A stretch of 38,499 bases of DNA. Origin: Chara braunii (Eukaryota > Streptophyta > Charophyceae > Charales > Characeae). The stretch spans positions 1,281,995-1,320,493 of the forward strand of contig BFEA01000405.1 of the NCBI GenBank assembly GCA_003427395.1, read 5' to 3'. The translations under genes were made by a program, and so were the position numbers. The notes under the pieces were generated by a model. It worked only from the letters and a program-made list of their open reading frames with translations, searched no databases and was not told the origin of the DNA. This document shows, in pieces, positions 30,255 through 38,499 of this stretch (position 1 is the stretch's first letter; each line of letters begins with the position of its first letter).

Positions 30255-30800
30255 CTAACCCCTGGATGGAATAGGCCAGTAGAGGCGGTACATGCCGGGG
30301 ATCTTGCGAGGATGACGGGGGGGGAGTGGGGGTAGGAAACGATTCATCCCTTCCATCATCACCGGGAGCTCCTCATATTGGATGATTCGGTGGAAGCGGG
30401 GGAAATGATCACCATTGCGAGGGAGGGAAGCGAGGTTATTGCGATAGAAAGAGGAGAGGGTGTGAAAAAGCGCCGCTCGAAAGATCTCGAAGTGGCGACA
30501 GGCGGGGATAGTCCCCATGGCAATGCAGTAGACTTCTACGACATTGCTTTGCTCCCGTGCAGCGCTGAACATCAGGAGATGCCAGCAGAACGTGGGGGCA
30601 GCGGATTGGAGGGAGGCGTGGGTGTGGACGGTGGTGAGTAGACGGGTAGAGTAGAAGTCGCGGAAGAGACGGGGATGGAAAGGATGGGAAGGGAAGGTGA
30701 CGGGGGTACGGATCTGCTCAAGGGTGAGAAAATCAAGGGGTCGGCGGGGCAGCGTCCGAGGTCGAAGGCCTATCGGCAACATTGGTACGTGGGCGAACTG
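30255..30800 (-). pseudogene. Post-integrase ORF, C-terminal part in a shifted frame
   Basis: In the frame ending at 30255 the minus strand reads protein-like sequence from about PPVPQFAHVPMLPIGLRP through HTHASLQSAAPTFCWHLLMF, VEVYCIAMGTIPACRHFEIF and ALFHTLSSFYRNN to the end MYRLYWPIPSRG. The acidic ORF just upstream ends at 30733 in another frame. The simplest view is one protein with a frameshift near 30780. No known domain is recognised and no membrane segment is obvious. The clean end, the hydrophobic/aromatic pattern and the location after integrase support a real, element-borne gene. Confidence 0.45.
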
Positions 30801-31560
30801 AGGGACGGGTGGGGCTGGAGGAGGAGGGGGATCGCCGCCGTCTCCGTCGCGCGGTACTTGAGGTGGCGGCTGCAGGGTCGCAATCTTTGGGCCTCGGCGG
30901 CTCTGGATCCCTGTTCGGACCGCTACCGATGCGCAGGCTAGCCTCGCTAGCAAACTCCAGCTGGCGCTTTCCGGAGGCAATCTCTTCGCGCCTTCGCGCC
31001 GCTTCCGGATCTTCCGCTTCCTCCGGCGGGGCTTCACACTTGGACCCGGTTCCTTCTTCTTCCTGTTCCTCCTCACTCATCTCGCCCTCGCTATGTTCAC
31101 TATAACTTCCCTCCTCCGATGTTTCCTCGTCGTTGTCTTCTTCTTCTTCGTCGTCGTTGATCACCACTTCCTTTGCCCTCGGATAGAAGGCGTAAGGGAT
31201 GATCTCGTACGGCTTCAGATACTCATGCCATGATGGTAGGGTATCCTCGTCCCTAGGTTCCTCCAAGCACGAAGTCCACTGAAGGTACGGATCCAAGGAT
31301 CGCTTGAAAATGTACGGAGCAGGACTGTTGTCGCTCTGAAAGTAGATGTCGGGCGAGAGATCGTCTGCCAACTGATGGCGACTGGATCGTACTGATCCAA
31401 AGAGGAACCCAATAAGATCTCCTTCCGCGTTAGTCCTCCAACCTTGTATGATCAACAACCCTGGATTCTCGATCCACGTGGGATGCTCACTAGTGCCTGT
31501 CCACGTCACCTGTACTCTGGCCAAGCAAAAGGACAGCTCCTCAAAAGTTTTGCGATACAA
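30733..31560 (-). CDS. Post-integrase ORF with acidic and Pro/Ser/Arg-rich tail (275 aa)
   Basis: The N-terminal half is globular-looking: YRKTFEELSFCLARVQVTW, PGLLIIQGWRTNAEGDLIGF, DIYFQSDNSPAPYIFKR. The middle is strongly acidic (residues about 135-185, including DDEEEEDNDEETSEEGSYSE). The end is basic and Ser/Pro-rich. I do not recognise a domain. From memory, proteins with this acidic block are numerous in Chara annotations. It lies downstream of integrase on the same strand, inside the LTRs, where other retroelements carry env or accessory genes. No signal peptide or membrane helix is seen, so a classic envelope is unlikely. A chromatin or nucleic-acid role is only a guess from its charge. 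Confidence 0.55.
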   Translation of the reverse strand: MYRKTFEELSFCLARVQVTWTGTSEHPTWIENPGLLIIQGWRTNAEGDLIGFLFGSVRSSRHQLADDLSPDIYFQSDNSPAPYIFKRSLDPYLQWTSCLEEPRDEDTLPSWHEYLKPYEIIPYAFYPRAKEVVINDDEEEEDNDEETSEEGSYSEHSEGEMSEEEQEEEGTGSKCEAPPEEAEDPEAARRREEIASGKRQLEFASEASLRIGSGPNRDPEPPRPKDCDPAAATSSTARRRRRRSPSSSSPTRPSVRPRTNVADRPSTSDAAPPTP

Positions 31561-31760
31561 TCGCCAATATCCAGAAATGATAAGAGGGACCGAAAGAGGC
31601 TCGAACGAGAAGGAAAGAGAAGGATGAAGATCAGATTGCCAGAAGGTGGAGAAGAGAGGGGGGAGACCAAAGGTAGAGAGAGGAGCGAGACGAGGAGCGT
31701 GGTTGATTGGGGACGGGGGAAGGGGACGATGGTCGGGATTGCAACTGGCCGCCCGCGCGT

Positions 31761-32216
31761 TTATCGACGAATACCGTCAAGATCCGACGCAAAGATCGGG
31801 ATGATGTTATACCCCTCCCGGGCGAGGACGTGCTGCCACACGTTGGACACTTGCTCCGTCCACTCGCGCTGCAAGGCCAAGATCGCGATATGCCACAACG
31901 GATTGACCGAGTTGAGGTCGCCGATGAATCCCGCCACTGTGTTGACGTGGCTCATTCTGGGACCTGCTCGCCAATGAACTGCAGTAACCTCCGCGAACAC
32001 TATTGCGTAAGGGCTTCCTTCTATCCGAAACGCGGCAGCGGCATAGATACCTTCATCGCAGAAGAATCGCATCAAACGGCGGAGATCCGTATTGAGCCAA
32101 GGGTGACAAAGTTGCCGGATCTCGAAGATGTGGCCACGTGGCTGCCGCAGCTGTGCGTCGAGAACCCGCTCCGTGATAAAACTCATGGCGAGGTCAGAGA
32201 GGAGGACGAAGGACAA
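31761..32216 (-). CDS. Small post-integrase ORF (151 aa)
   Basis: Starts MSFVLLSDLAMSF at 32216, overlapping the integrase end (32183) by about 34 nt in another frame, and stops at 31761. Protein-like stretches include CHPWLNTDLRRLMRFFCDEG, AFRIEGSPYAIVFAEVTAVH, PLWHIAILALQREWTEQVSN and VWQHVLAREGYNIIPIFASD. No known domain is recognised. The overlap with pol and its position inside the LTRs make it a candidate accessory gene of the element. It appears intact. 31561-31760 between this and the next ORF is pyrimidine-rich on the coding strand and has no gene. Confidence 0.55.
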   Translation of the reverse strand: MSFVLLSDLAMSFITERVLDAQLRQPRGHIFEIRQLCHPWLNTDLRRLMRFFCDEGIYAAAAFRIEGSPYAIVFAEVTAVHWRAGPRMSHVNTVAGFIGDLNSVNPLWHIAILALQREWTEQVSNVWQHVLAREGYNIIPIFASDLDGIRR

Positions 32217-33270
32217 GAGGAAGAAAGACGGAAGAAAGTTAGATCGTCATCATTCTCCTCGCTTTCCGAAGAAGAAGAGGGAGGACGATCTGAAGGAGGA
32301 AGAAGATGGAGGTAGGAGGTATGCCGGACGATGGTGACAGAGCTATGGCTGGCACTAGCCTCAGGCGCGATGCGCACCGTGTTGGCGCCGTTGGGTCCGA
32401 GCTCGACAACGCGAAAACAGCAAGAGAACTTGGGAGCGAGTTTCCGATTGCGTGCACATTTACGTACCTGTACTAGGTCCCCAATTTATATTGGTACTGG
32501 GGCCCAGCATTTCCGTTCCGAGCCTTGTAGCTACGGACCTGTCTACCGTGGGCCTGTTCGGTCATCCTTTGCCTTTTTCGCGCTAGCTTCGGAATGGCCC
32601 GTTCCATTAAATTGGCGTACCTTTTGGCCTTGGCCTTGAGAGCCGCACGCGTGTCTCTACCCCCTGCTTCAACAATTTCCGAGTTGCCCCGGTAATCGAC
32701 ACAGAGGAGGCTATTAGTTCGAAGCTGAAAGGGGGTAAACCCCGTAGACTCGTGAGGGGTGGCCCGGTGGATCCCAACGATCTGATACACGATTTCGGGC
32801 CAAGGACGCGTGTCGTGTGCCGCTATGTTCCGGCAAAGGGCGGTTTTAATCATACGGTTGGCATTCTCCGCCAACCCGTTCGACTGGGACACGTGGGGTG
32901 CCATATGTCGGAGCGTGACGCCCCTTCGCGCAAGTAGTTCTTCTACCTCACCTTTAAATTCAGATCCATTGTCGGTTACAATCTCTTTCGTATCTAGATG
33001 GGTATAGAGGAACCGTTCGATGTACGTGGCTATTTTTGTGGCTTTTCGAGTCTTACAGGGATAGACCTCGATGTACTTGGAAAAGTGGTCAATTCATACT
33101 AATAAAATAGAATATTTACAGCGGTTTGGGCCTGGTGGCACGTTTATATTTGTCGTGTCCATACTGACTCGCTGAAAAGGACGCTCTACTTCCGTTGGTA
33201 CGATTGTATTTGGTCCCCATATAGGGGCGCTATCAGCGGCACAGACCAGACAATTAGCGATAATGTATTT
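32183..33270 (-). pseudogene. pol: Ty3/gypsy integrase
   Basis: The minus strand reads NCLVCAADSAP (end of the zinc-binding N-terminal region), then the catalytic core: SMDTTNINVPP (first Asp), HFSKYIEVYP, IVTDNGSEF (second Asp) and SQSNGLAENANRM (Glu), which is an intact D-D-E set. HRATPHESTGFTPFQL follows as in Ty3/gypsy integrases. Near 32473 a one-base loss shifts the frame. Beyond it GDLVQVRKCARNRKLAPKF and FRVVELGPNGANTVRIAP are the usual C-terminal segment. A Ser/Asp/Glu-rich tail ends at 32183 with no chromodomain seen. A TGA replaces Trp in LLVWIDHF, and another frameshift near 33270 separates it from upstream pol. The protein would insert the cDNA; this copy is inactive. Confidence 0.85.
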
Positions 33271-33973
33271 GACATCATCTCGTATATTGGACCAGAACCA
33301 TCGGTTCTAGTTTACAGTTGCCTCCGTGACACGTATCGCGAAATGAGCAGGCCTGTTCCTCGTGAGCAAATCGGATCCAATCGTATCTCTGGAAGGGATC
33401 GGGAATCGTAATCCACGAACCCGATCCGTCAGTTTTACGGTTTTCCAAATGACCCTTGATCCATCGATAGTCCCGAGATCTCCCACTCGCCCTACGTCTG
33501 TCGTGTTTGGTGAGGTGACCCAATGATAATCCCGCTAATTTCGCCAATAAAATTTTATCTGTCCAGATTTCCGCTCGTCGGTATTTTTCGTCATATTCGG
33601 GACCGTCCGTACGGCCGGCCTCGAATCGAACCTCCGTGGGGAGCTTGTTCGTTCTACATAGGGGGCACCTCTATTCCTTGCTACTCGTCCGATATTGAAC
33701 GCAGGCCCCGTGCGAACGGTTGACACACGTGGCACATTCTACCCAATCGACAAATCCAGTCTCGAAGGGATGATAGTCGACCCCATAAACCCGTGCAATA
33801 CACGTGCAAAAATAACAGAATTTATCGGGGAGGGTGGCAAAGAAAGCAGAGGACGTAAGAGGGGCATAATTAGTAGGAGATGAAGGGGTTGCGGAGGCGA
33901 GTGGAGTAGCCATGATGTCAGAGGAGGAGAGGATGCCGGGAGGGTAGAACAAAACAACTAGTCTTCGTGCCAC
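33271..33973 (-). pseudogene. pol: PHD-finger linker between RNase H and integrase
   Basis: This stays in the same frame as RT and RNase H. A TAA at 33974-33976 precedes it and a TAG (about 33671) lies inside the finger. It reads CYFC (33817-33806), 23 residues, then WVECATC, four residues, HGAC, eleven positions (including the TAG) and CPLC (33667-33656). This is C-x2-C...C-x2-C-x4-H-x2-C...C-x2-C, the C4HC3 spacing of PHD fingers, which in the known family mostly bind histone H3 tails. The stretch then continues through EYDEKYRRAEIWTDKILLAK toward the integrase zinc region. PHD fingers are not a standard part of Ty3/gypsy pol at this position, so it may be a targeting module. Function is inference. 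Confidence 0.65.
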
Positions 33974-34531
33974 TTACTGCTTCGATAAGATCTCCACTTG
34001 GCCGTACCGAGGTCCAATTTCCTGTTCGGGTTCGTTCCACGGAATTACCTCCTTATTCTTCGGACCTTTCTCAGGACGGTGTAGTCGTGTCAGTCCGTCC
34101 GCATTCCCGTGTCTCTCGTGTTTCCGATGGCGGATGTCAAAGTCCATGCTCTGCAACAATGTTGCCCATCGCCTGATCATGCCCGAGTAATCCTTCGACT
34201 TCTTCAGAGCCAGCAGGGGCTCATGATCAGTCACCAGGGTGAACTTTCACCCGTACAGGTAAGCGCGAAAGTGACTGATCCCCCAGAGAGCCGCATAGCA
34301 TTCACCCGTTGGAGCGCCGTAATTGCACTTGCAGGCGGGCATTGATTTGGATGCATACTCCACTACACTCTCGAGTCCGCTCGGTACCATCTGGGCAAGA
34401 ATTGTCGAAATCGCCTCTGGCTGCCAGTCAGTGATGAGAGCAAAAGGTTTTTCAGGATCCGGTCTTATAAGGACCGGAGCCGAAATGAGAGCAGCCTTGA
34501 GTGTGGAAAACGCTTGATTGCATTCCGACGT
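33974..34531 (-). pseudogene. pol: Ribonuclease H domain of pol
   Basis: Same frame as RT; begins just after a TGA at the RT end (LI-stop-TSECNQAF). It shows LITDWQPEAISTILAQM (catalytic Asp region), ASKSMPACKCNYG and TGECYAALWG (catalytic Glu). After another TGA come LVTDHEPLLALKKSKD, RRWATLLQSMDFDIRHRK and GNADGLTRLHRP, the characteristic Ty3/gypsy ending. It would remove RNA from the RNA:DNA hybrid during reverse transcription. Confidence 0.85.
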
Positions 34532-35335
34532 TCAGATCAACGGCAGATCCTTGCGCAGCAAATTTGTGAGAGGTCCCGCAATCGCCGCGAAGCCCTTGAT
34601 AAATCTTCGGTAATACGAGGCTAGGCCCAGAAAGGCACGAACTTGCGTGATAGTGGTAGGTACTCGCGCGTCCCTCACAACGGCCACCTTCTGCGGCTCT
34701 GGTTGGAGTCCCTTGTCTGTCACCGCGTGCCCCAGGAAAGAAATGGTGGTGAGGAAAAACTGACACTTCTCAAGCGCCACCTTGAAACCTGCATCTCGTA
34801 GCGCATGCAGTGCCCATTCGATGTGTTGCACGTGTCCCTCGTAGGAGCTCAAATACACCAAGATGTCATCCATGTACACAATTACGCAGTAGTTGATGAC
34901 GCTTTGCGCCAGGCGAGTCTTCCGCACGAAATTATGAAAATTCATGTTCATGGCTCGTTGAAAAGTCGCAGAGGCATTGCGGATACCCATCGGGCATCGA
35001 ATCCATTGGCACCTACCTTCGAAAAGCACAAACGCGGTTTTTGGACGATCTTCCTCACGAACAAGGAGATGATGAAACCCATGGCGAACATCAAACTTGC
35101 TGAAAAATCGAGCACTCCCAATTGCATCTAACAACTCATCAATCTGGGGGAGGGGATACACATCTTTGATCGTGATATCATTCAACTTTCGATAATCAAT
35201 GCAAATGTGAATCCCTCCAGCCTTCTTGAGTACGATCACTACTGGGAAAGACCATGGACCTATAGCAGGTTCGATCCATCCATTAGCTTCGATCTCCTTA
35301 ATCCGCTGAAAAGCGGCCGGTCTTTGAGTTGGCAA
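34532..35335 (-). pseudogene. pol: Reverse transcriptase domain of pol
   Basis: Reads EIEANGWIEPAIGPWSFPVV, IDYRKLNDITIKDVYPLP, FSKFDVRHGFHHL (first catalytic Asp) and CPMGIRNASATFQRAM. The active-site YMDDILVY follows (YMDD at 34876-34865), then FLGHAVTDKGLQPEP and FLGLASYYRRFIKGFA. This is a full set of Ty3/gypsy RT motifs with both catalytic Asp positions kept. A TGA at about 35351 separates it from the upstream linker in the same frame. The segment itself has no internal stop. Confidence 0.92.
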
Positions 35336-35350
35336 GTATCGATAGGGAAC

Positions 35351-36118
35351 TCAGCTAATAGCCGGATGATCTCCTGTGAGGATGGCATGCTCAATTACAT
35401 TAGTTAAGCCGATATCATTGTCATGCACTCTCAGCACTTCAGAGTAACCATTAAACACACAGATTAATGACTTCCGTAGTTCCGCAGGAACGTGACTCGG
35501 GAGGGTGATCGTCGGTTCCCTGGACATCTTAAGGGGGATATCGATCCAATCAACCGGCCGCTCCCGCCACTCATTGACACTAGAAAAAACAGAACTACTG
35601 GTGCGAACAGAGAAGACAGTTGCTATCATCTGGGACTCAGCGGGGTTGATCATCTCCGTTTCTTTAGTTTCAGCGTCGGTCTCTGGACCAACCGAAGTCG
35701 GTTCCACAGTTAGCCCGATTAGATCCGTCATTTCTTGCATCAAATTAGGTACGTCACTTACCGGTGCTTCCGCCTCTTATTTAATCAAGGCGATGGTGGC
35801 TCCTGTCGTTAGTAATGGACAAGGCGGAAAAACAGAGACATCCAAATACTGTTCTGTTTATTGATAACGTGTTCGTAAGAAAAGAGCTCCCTCGTACAAT
35901 GTGCGAGGCGGTTCCAAATCATCAGCCAAGTCGGAAACTTGCAATATAGGTTCCCCGAGGAGGAGTGAAGGACTGACCCGGGTTGTTAGAGGTGTGAATG
36001 CACTGTCTTCAGAATCCACGTGGAAGCTTCGAGCGGTGTCGGGGCACACTCGAAATTCTTCAGGGGTTTCATGTTCGAAAAGTTCAACCACACATTTCCA
36101 TTCCTCTTCACTGGGCAT
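35351..36118 (-). pseudogene. pol: Protease-RT linker of pol
   Basis: Same frame as protease and RT, broken by a TAG just before 36118, a TAA at 35858-35860, at least one more stop up to 35744, and the TGA at 35351. It contains acidic sequence with no clear domain (e.g. EEFRVCPDTARSFHVDSED and VPAELRKSLICVFNGYSEVL). The latter resembles the short conserved stretch that often precedes gypsy RT. It links domains, with no activity of its own visible. Confidence 0.7.
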
Positions 36119-37159
36119 CTATTCTTCGTATTCTCGCTTGCTGATTCCATCCCCGAGGTTCGAGGGGGAGCACTCCTCGGGATCAATGTATCGAATCATC
36201 CCGATGGGAGCCGAGTTAGGGACCTGTTTTATCGTTCGGGTGGAAACCCGCAAAGGAACAGTCTGAGGCTTTCCCCTTGTTTGTGTAAGCACGAATTGTT
36301 TCGAATCGAAATACAGATGTGCGCCCACCGCCATCGCCCAGGGTAATCCCAACAATACAGAGTAGGAACGTACATCTATTACGAGTGCGTTAACAAGGAC
36401 GTGTACTCGTCCCACTTTTACGGCTACGTTCTCGATAATACCTACGATGTTCATTGTTTCCTCGTCGACAAAGACATACTTATCTTTGCCAGATTGAGGA
36501 AGAATGGATCCAAGTCGTCCCGTCTTTTTGACAGTTTCTAACGATATGGCCACTGCAGAAGATCCAGTGTCGATAAGGGCGTTAAACGGCTTACCCCAAA
36601 CTTCACAGTCACATTCTGCGCTTTTCCATAGTCCCGGTCGAGCTCGTACGAAGTGATCCTTTTCTGCTAAAGAGATCGCTGCTATAAGTGCGGCGTCGGG
36701 TTCAGTTTCTTTTGTATCTGGCTCGAGAGGTGCAACCTCCTCACCTTCTTCCTTCTTCTTCAACATCCTTTGTATGCGCTGATAGGTGAAGCGCTTTTGA
36801 TTTTTCCGACAATGTTGTAAAAGTTTATCGTTCGCTGCTTCAGATATGGTAAGCAGATGTCCTACTAGGATAGGAACGCGAATATCTAATTGCTTGAGCG
36901 TTTTCAGTACATCAATATTCCCTGTCTGAAACTGTGGTCTAGGATTGGACGCGCAATCGACCCATTCGAGATCATCTTGGGCCGATCGTATCGCTCCGAT
37001 CATTCCGGTAAGATGGAGATACTCGAGGGGATCGACCACGTCAGCAGCGTCAGAGGAAGAAACTCCTGATGTCGACGTCATTGTCGTCGCAGGGGAAGGC
37101 TGCCCCGGGGCGTATGCCACGAGTTCTCTTCCCGGGTCCGTGTCCATCAGAGCGGCCAC
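36119..37159 (-). CDS. pol: Aspartic protease region of pol (346 codons)
   Basis: Open from 37159 to a TAG at 36119. The retropepsin-like catalytic motif is ALIDTGSSAVAIS (DTGS, Asp codon 36571-36569), preceded by CDCEVWGKPF and followed by VFVDEETMNIVGIIENV and SVLLGLPWAMAVGAHLYFD, where LLGLPW is the flap-following ILG-type motif. The N-terminal 200 residues are charged helical sequence (LLKHCRKNQKRF-like). The frame starts as gag ends, overlapping it by about 13 nt in the -1 frame, the usual gag-pol relation. The protease would cut the polyprotein. Confidence 0.85.
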   Translation of the reverse strand: MAALMDTDPGRELVAYAPGQPSPATTMTSTSGVSSSDAADVVDPLEYLHLTGMIGAIRSAQDDLEWVDCASNPRPQFQTGNIDVLKTLKQLDIRVPILVGHLLTISEAANDKLLQHCRKNQKRFTYQRIQRMLKKKEEGEEVAPLEPDTKETEPDAALIAAISLAEKDHFVRARPGLWKSAECDCEVWGKPFNALIDTGSSAVAISLETVKKTGRLGSILPQSGKDKYVFVDEETMNIVGIIENVAVKVGRVHVLVNALVIDVRSYSVLLGLPWAMAVGAHLYFDSKQFVLTQTRGKPQTVPLRVSTRTIKQVPNSAPIGMIRYIDPEECSPSNLGDGISKREYEE

Positions 37160-38323
37160 TCGTCCTTGATTAAGGGCGACGGGGGCCGCAGCAGGGGAGG
37201 CTGATTACGTTTCGGCTGCGGACAGTCTTGGGCGAAATGCCCGGGCCGTTTGCAGTTGAAACACTCGATCTTTCCTGCCGGATTAGCTAGATGGGGAAAC
37301 TGAGGGGCGAATCCTGGAGCTGGTAGAGCAGGTAAGAGCGGAAACGATGCAGGGGTAGGTCGGGCAGGAGCCGGGTTAGGCTTAATGAGCCGGCTCATTA
37401 TCTGTTCCATCCGTTCCATGTGAGCCGCTTGCATTTGGATGTGGTTACTCATCTATTCGGACTGCTAAGTAGTGGCCGTATGGATCATCTGGGCAAGATG
37501 CAAATTGGTTATGGCTGGCGAGGGGGGTTCGGATGGAGTTCCGCTTCTAACGGCTGCGATTGATTGATTCCCCGGGGGAGAGGGAGGAGAAGCAGCCGGG
37601 ATATAGGAGACGATTCCGCCGGGAAGGTCATGGTCGGGGTGGGGATAGAACCGTTCGACCGCCTATAGCCATGATCACCTTTTGGCCGTTACATCCCGTA
37701 TGGTATCGGTAATATCCTCGCCTCCCTGGCTGATATATTTTTTTGTATCAGCCAAGTCTAGCTCCACCGCTTTAGTGATGATAGTCGATAACTGGGTTGT
37801 TTTCGGCGAAACCTTTCTATGCAGTTTCCTTTTCAAGGTCGAACTTCAAAGGTGATTAATAAACACATCTCGAGCAGATTTCTCGTCTCGCCCAGATTTA
37901 TCAAATGTGGTTTGAAATCGATCAACGAAATTGGGTAATAGTTCCCCTGGTCCTTGGGATCGATTTTTGAGCACGTATCAGGCGGCATCTTCGCTAACCG
38001 TGTCGAATCGAGCCAAGAATGCATGCTTAAAAGTCTCCTAATCTACACATGTATGCTTTCTGAACTAGTCGTGTGATGTATTGCGGAGTAGCAATGTCAG
38101 AACACGGGGAAGATCGGCTGCGCTGTAGTTTTGAGGTTTCGACAGCTTCCAGCCAAGCCTCGGGATGGTTATGGTGAGGGAAGAAGGGAAAGGGGGCAGG
38201 GATGCTAACGATCACCCTAGTACCGTCCACCATTGGTATTGCTGGAGCAGCCGCACTAGACTGAGACCGGGTTACTGGGCGATCCCGACGAGTTAGTTGA
38301 GGGTTTCTCCTACCTCTCGCCAA
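37147..38323 (-). pseudogene. gag: gag with CCHC zinc knuckle, frameshifted
   Basis: Begins MARGRRNPQLTRRDRPVTRS at 38323, just downstream of the PBS, and has HHNHPEAWLEAVE near the capsid start. A middle part in another frame reads LARFDTVSEDAA, stop, VLKNRSQGPGELLPNFVDRF, which matches the retrotransposon Gag pattern. The C-terminal part (37452-37147) has a Pro/Ala-rich stretch and the zinc knuckle CFNCKRPGHFAQDC (37263-37222). It would form the virus-like particle and bind RNA. Stops and frame changes between about 38027 and 37453 show that this copy is defective. Confidence 0.8.
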
Positions 38324-38356
38324 TTCGACTTACTATCATCAGAACTGACACGTGTC

Positions 38357-38369
38357 GGCTCCGATACCA
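38357..38369 (-). promoter_or_regulatory. Primer binding site for initiator tRNA-Met
   Basis: The minus strand reads TGGTATCGGAGCC directly after the LTR end at 38370. Plant LTR elements typically have TGGTATCAGAGC here, complementary to the 3' end of initiator tRNA-Met; one base differs, and that change still allows G:U pairing. It sets both the LTR boundary and the strand of the element. Confidence 0.85.
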
Positions 38370-38499
38370 ACCTCACGCCCGGTGCTGTCTTTCGTTCGGA
38401 GTGTTAGCTGTGCGGAAAAGAGACCCAGAAAAACAGCAAGATGGGGTGTGCCAAGGATTTTTGGAAATTGAGTGTGGGGACACAGATGGAACTGAAATC
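38370..38499 (-). repeat. 5' LTR, partial (cut by window end)
   Basis: Direct repeat of 27333-27470 with five differences, all transitions. Only the last 130 bp of the LTR (coding-strand sense) are inside the window, so length, promoter and target duplication are not visible. Confidence 0.9.

Larger units (their letters stand above)
27333..38499 (-). mobile_element. Ty3/gypsy-type LTR retrotransposon, right end cut by the window
   Basis: The same sequence starts at 27333 and at 38370 (about 125 of 130 bases identical, both running to GAACTGAAATC), giving two LTRs in direct orientation. A primer binding site adjoins the right LTR. Between them on the minus strand are gag, protease, RT, RNase H, PHD finger and integrase, in Ty3/gypsy order (integrase last), followed by extra ORFs. 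LTR divergence near 4 percent and modest coding decay suggest a fairly recent insertion. The left flank is GACTCGCT; the right flank is outside the window, so the target duplication cannot be checked. No polypurine tract was identified. Confidence 0.9.

Noticed and set aside
33036-36121. Recurrent in-frame TGA as a sign of an altered genetic code or recoding
   Set aside because: The 1691-codon gene uses normal code, other stops also occur in pol, and frameshifts are present; decay explains it.

Overview
The window reads as a repeat-rich nuclear contig of a green plant lineage, most likely a charophyte alga close to Chara. The evidence is a Ty3/gypsy element with a plant-type initiator-Met primer binding site, several protein families that I recall (no search was run) as recurrent among annotated Chara proteins, very abundant AC, CT and GATT simple repeats, and two scaffold gaps. 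The organism is an inference. Only one apparently intact host-like gene is present; almost everything else is mobile DNA in various states of decay.

Layout. 0-6.2 kb: a G-rich array, a broken zinc-knuckle (gag-like) gene on the minus strand (400-1863), small foldback and tandem repeats, and a SINE-like cluster (5.6-6.1 kb), including a minute retroposed fragment with a 12-bp target duplication. 6.2-6.8 kb: tandemly duplicated leader sequence rich in CT. 6776-11851 (+): an intronless 1691-codon gene. Its N-terminal half resembles stonustoxin-like (SNTX) proteins and its C-terminal half carries a P-loop GTPase flanked by Cys/His clusters. 13.2-16.9 kb: a gap-containing foldback element of GATT/AC/GT/AATC blocks, C-rich arrays, a four-unit tandem array with an assembly-type exact duplication, and a run of 98 C.

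16.9-26.1 kb looks like the wreck of one or more DNA transposons. A broken plus-strand gene (18.54-19.45 kb) faces a broken minus-strand PIF/Harbinger-type transposase (25.2-22.7 kb). The region is interrupted by a tRNA-like sequence, a 1.6-kb foldback element, and a 1.5-kb insertion inside the transposase flanked by TTAA. Joining the transposase across a single TTAA puts both halves in one frame. 26.2-27.2 kb holds two inverted-repeat (MITE-like) elements.

27.33-38.5 kb (minus strand) is a nearly complete Ty3/gypsy LTR retrotransposon, cut at the right edge of the window. In transcription order it has: 5' LTR (right), PBS, gag with zinc knuckle, protease, reverse transcriptase, RNase H, a PHD-type C4HC3 zinc finger, integrase, extra ORFs in the position where env would lie, and a 3' LTR with a 660-bp gap. 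Pol from protease through the PHD finger stays in one frame, broken by only a handful of stops; single-base frameshifts lie before and near the end of integrase. The PHD finger between RNase H and integrase and the post-integrase ORFs are the features I consider most worth following up, together with the SNTX-GTPase fusion gene.
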